DNA from: an uncultured Bacteroidales bacterium
Lineage (GTDB): Bacteria; Bacteroidota; Bacteroidia; Bacteroidales; UBA932
Length of the DNA stretch: 33,150 nt
Direction: 5' to 3'
NCBI GenBank assembly: GCA_900320795.1
Contig: ONTQ01000035.1
Coordinates: 1 to 33,150, forward strand
Under the pieces are notes generated by a model. That model had not been told where the DNA came from. It ran no database searches and saw only the letters and a list, made by a program, of their open reading frames with translations. Made by a program: the position numbers and the translations under genes. Positions 31,779 through 33,150 of this stretch are shown one piece after another (position 1 is the stretch's first letter; every line of letters begins with the position of its first letter).

Positions 31779-32693
31779 TTACTTGCCGAAACCAAAGTAG
31801 AATGCTCTTCCGTTCATATCTACACCTTCGATGTAGATGGCACGGCTCGCCTTCTTGGCTTTGGCGACGACATCTTCGGGGCTTGAAACGGCCTCGCCGT
31901 TCACATGGGTGATGAAGGTATTCACCCGGGCACCGGCTTCCGCCATCCTGCCACTACCCACAGAAAGGATTCTTACTCCGGAACGAAGCCCTAACCCTTT
32001 CAGGGTATCGGCTTCGCCCTTCATTAAGCGGGCACCGTAGAAAACGACAGAACCGTTGAGATCCACCTCGCCATTCTCCTGGGCGGCGGCCTGGAATTCA
32101 ACCGTAGCCTCATACTGTTTTCCGTCACGGATGTAGGTGATGACGGCCTTGTCTCCAGGGTGGTAACTGCTCACCTTTGCCTGTACGGACGAAGCATCGC
32201 TAATCTTCTGTCCATCAATGGCTACCATAACGTCGTTCTTTTGCAGGCCGGCCTTTTCCGCGGCACTTCCTTTCAAAACCTCGTTAATATATACGCCATT
32301 TACGGAGGAAAGTTTCATTTCGTCGGCAATTTTCTTGTCCACCGTACCCATGGTGATGCCCAGCACGGCACGCTTCACGGAGCCATAGTCCATCAGGTCT
32401 TCGGTGTCGTACTCGTAGTAACCGTTGTCGTAGCCATCCCACAGCCAGTACAACTCCTCGGTACGACGGGCCATGCTGCGGTAGGCGTCGTCGAGTTTCC
32501 TGTAGAGGTCGGGGTGTTTTTCCATCAACTCCAGTTTATCCACGTCGGTCGTGTTCTTCTCGCGAATCAGGTCCACCAGTGTCTTCACTTCCTCATCGGT
32601 CAGTTCGACGGTACTTTCTCCGTGGGTTGTCACGTCTCCGCCGAAGTGTGAATAACCCAGCGACTGCTCGCATTCAATAGTAAATGTTGCCAT
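31779..32693 (-). CDS. HtrA-like tandem PDZ protein lacking the protease domain
   Basis: The 304-residue protein has an N-terminal region of about 105 residues that I do not recognise, rich in acidic and aromatic residues (EELYWLWDGYDNGYYEYD). Two PDZ domains follow at about 107-202 and 218-304. PDZ1 reads like a DegQ/HtrA domain (GVYINEVLKGSAAEKAGL, then NDVMVAIDGQKI). PDZ2 ends like Bacteroidetes HtrA (SGRMAEAGARVNTFITHVNG, final GRAFYFGFGK). The trypsin-like protease domain is missing, and so is any signal peptide with the start used here. I chose the ATG at 32693 because an ATG at 32723 would sit at the predicted transcription start. It may be a cytoplasmic peptide-binding or adaptor protein. 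Confidence 0.82.
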   Translation of the reverse strand: MATFTIECEQSLGYSHFGGDVTTHGESTVELTDEEVKTLVDLIREKNTTDVDKLELMEKHPDLYRKLDDAYRSMARRTEELYWLWDGYDNGYYEYDTEDLMDYGSVKRAVLGITMGTVDKKIADEMKLSSVNGVYINEVLKGSAAEKAGLQKNDVMVAIDGQKISDASSVQAKVSSYHPGDKAVITYIRDGKQYEATVEFQAAAQENGEVDLNGSVVFYGARLMKGEADTLKGLGLRSGVRILSVGSGRMAEAGARVNTFITHVNGEAVSSPEDVVAKAKKASRAIYIEGVDMNGRAFYFGFGK

Positions 32694-32728
32694 AACTGAA
32701 TATAATTTAATATTTGACTTCACAGGTG

Positions 32729-32736
32729 CAAAGGTA
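32729..32736 (-). promoter_or_regulatory. -7 box of the PDZ gene
   Basis: On the minus strand, TACCTTTG (32736-32729) matches the -7 consensus. A TTTA lies about 20 bases upstream at the -33 position. Transcription would start near 32722, giving a leader of about 29 bases. Confidence 0.6.
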
Positions 32737-32803
32737 TAAATAAAAAGTGGACTTGGCTAAAGATTTATACCTATAAGTGATTCTAATATGCAAACCTACG
32801 TCT

Positions 32804-32840
32804 TTTTCATATGCCCCAAGTCATTTGGGGCATATGAAAA
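32804..32840. terminator. Long perfect inverted repeat (terminator or binding site)
   Basis: Sixteen-base arms, TTTTCATATGCCCCAA (32804-32819) and TTGGGGCATATGAAAA (32825-32840), surround a 5-base loop. It lies after the 48-residue membrane protein gene and about 45 bases upstream of the PDZ gene -33 region. The stem is strong, but no T-tract follows it on the minus strand. It may end the upstream transcript or bind a dimeric regulator. Confidence 0.55.
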
Positions 32841-32887
32841 CCGGTCAGCTTGCAAAAAGGGATTTGGGGAGTGGCGGGGCTGTTGCA

Positions 32888-33034
32888 TTACGATCTTCCT
32901 ATCAGTACCAATAGGCCGAACAGGAGGAGGATGACCAGAATGTAGCAAATGGCTCTGTTCACTACGAAATTGATATACTCGCCCACGGAATTGAATTCCC
33001 AAATGATGCCGTCAAATTTTTTGAAGAATCTCAT
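32888..33034 (-). CDS. Small single-span membrane protein, 48 residues
   Basis: The frame ATG (33034) to TAA (32888) encodes 48 residues. It starts MRFFKKFDGIIWEFNSVGEY, continues with NFVVNRA, and then has one hydrophobic helix (ICYILVILLLFGLLVLIG) ending in RS. A basic start, an amphipathic segment and one membrane helix make it a credible small inner-membrane protein. A -7 box lies upstream with a leader of about 85 bases, and a strong inverted repeat lies downstream. I do not recognise a family; function is unknown. Confidence 0.6.
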   Translation of the reverse strand: MRFFKKFDGIIWEFNSVGEYINFVVNRAICYILVILLLFGLLVLIGRS

Positions 33035-33083
33035 TGTGTTTTATTTTATATGTTTAACAATCTGGTTCTTAGTTCGTATGACT

Positions 33084-33132
33084 TATACTTGAAGTATAGG
33101 TTCTTGAAGCTATTGCTTACATTGCAAAAGTA
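33084..33132 (-). promoter_or_regulatory. Promoter and palindrome before the small membrane protein
   Basis: On the minus strand, TACTTTTG (33132-33125) matches the -7 consensus; the -33 region falls outside the window. Downstream of the start site is a near-perfect palindrome, TATACTT-G-AAGTATA (33084-33098), of operator size. The heptamer GGTTCTT occurs on the plus strand at 33064-33070 and 33099-33105 on either side of it. Confidence 0.45.
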
Positions 33133-33150
33133 CCCAGAAAATTTGATATG

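Noticed and set aside
1-33150. CRISPR arrays, insertion sequences, prophage or toxin-antitoxin genes
   Set aside because: I saw no regular spaced repeats, transposase, phage or toxin-antitoxin proteins.

Overview
The window looks like a chromosomal segment of a GC-rich member of the Bacteroidales, probably a gut or rumen lineage. Three things point there. Promoter-like TAnnTTTG boxes, the Bacteroidetes primary-sigma -7 consensus, precede many genes. The primary sigma factor is short and lacks region 1.1. Several Bacteroidetes-type families are present: the radical SAM/lipoprotein pair, an rpsA-rnz unit, and HtrA-type PDZ domains. No phage, insertion sequence, CRISPR array or origin is visible. 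The segment is mostly housekeeping, with a few unusual proteins.

Layout. 1-2169 (minus): rpsA followed by rnz, which runs off the left edge. 2310-4520 (plus): a secreted fusion of a class A acid phosphatase (PAP2 superfamily) and an M28 metallopeptidase. 4582-7283 (plus): corA with a stem-loop leader, then a two-gene radical SAM/lipoprotein system of unknown function. 7284-13266 (minus): seven tightly packed genes (BaiN-like flavoprotein, FKBP isomerase, PnuC, BadF-type kinase, recR, GltD-like flavoprotein, queC), most overlapping by 4-11 bases. 13280-13565: divergent promoters, tRNA-Thr(CGU), and a terminator whose stem includes the tRNA 3' end, followed by a partial copy of that terminator. 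13622-14549 (plus): queD-queE. 14669-15139 (minus): ybaK. 15238-19400 (plus): recQ, a MATE transporter and an unrecognised glycosyltransferase-like protein. 19402-20394 (minus): an M28 homologue that has lost two active-site residues. 20440-29060 (plus): a TPR protein and MBL-fold hydrolase, then ABC exporter, CBM9-like, VanZ-like and a large amidase-like surface protein, nearly all overlapping. 29064-31702 (minus): the primary sigma gene overlapping argS. 31779-33034 (minus): an HtrA-like PDZ protein without a protease domain, and a 48-residue membrane protein.

How the genes relate. QueC, QueD and QueE cover the three GTP-derived steps from dihydroneopterin triphosphate to preQ0, split over two loci. 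RecR and RecQ serve recombination repair. PnuC beside a kinase suggests uptake plus phosphorylation trapping of a vitamin. The ABC/VanZ/amidase unit points to envelope or peptidoglycan work. The best candidates for undescribed biology are the radical SAM/lipoprotein pair, the phosphatase-M28 fusion, the protease-less HtrA-like protein and the amidase interrupted by a golvesin-like domain.
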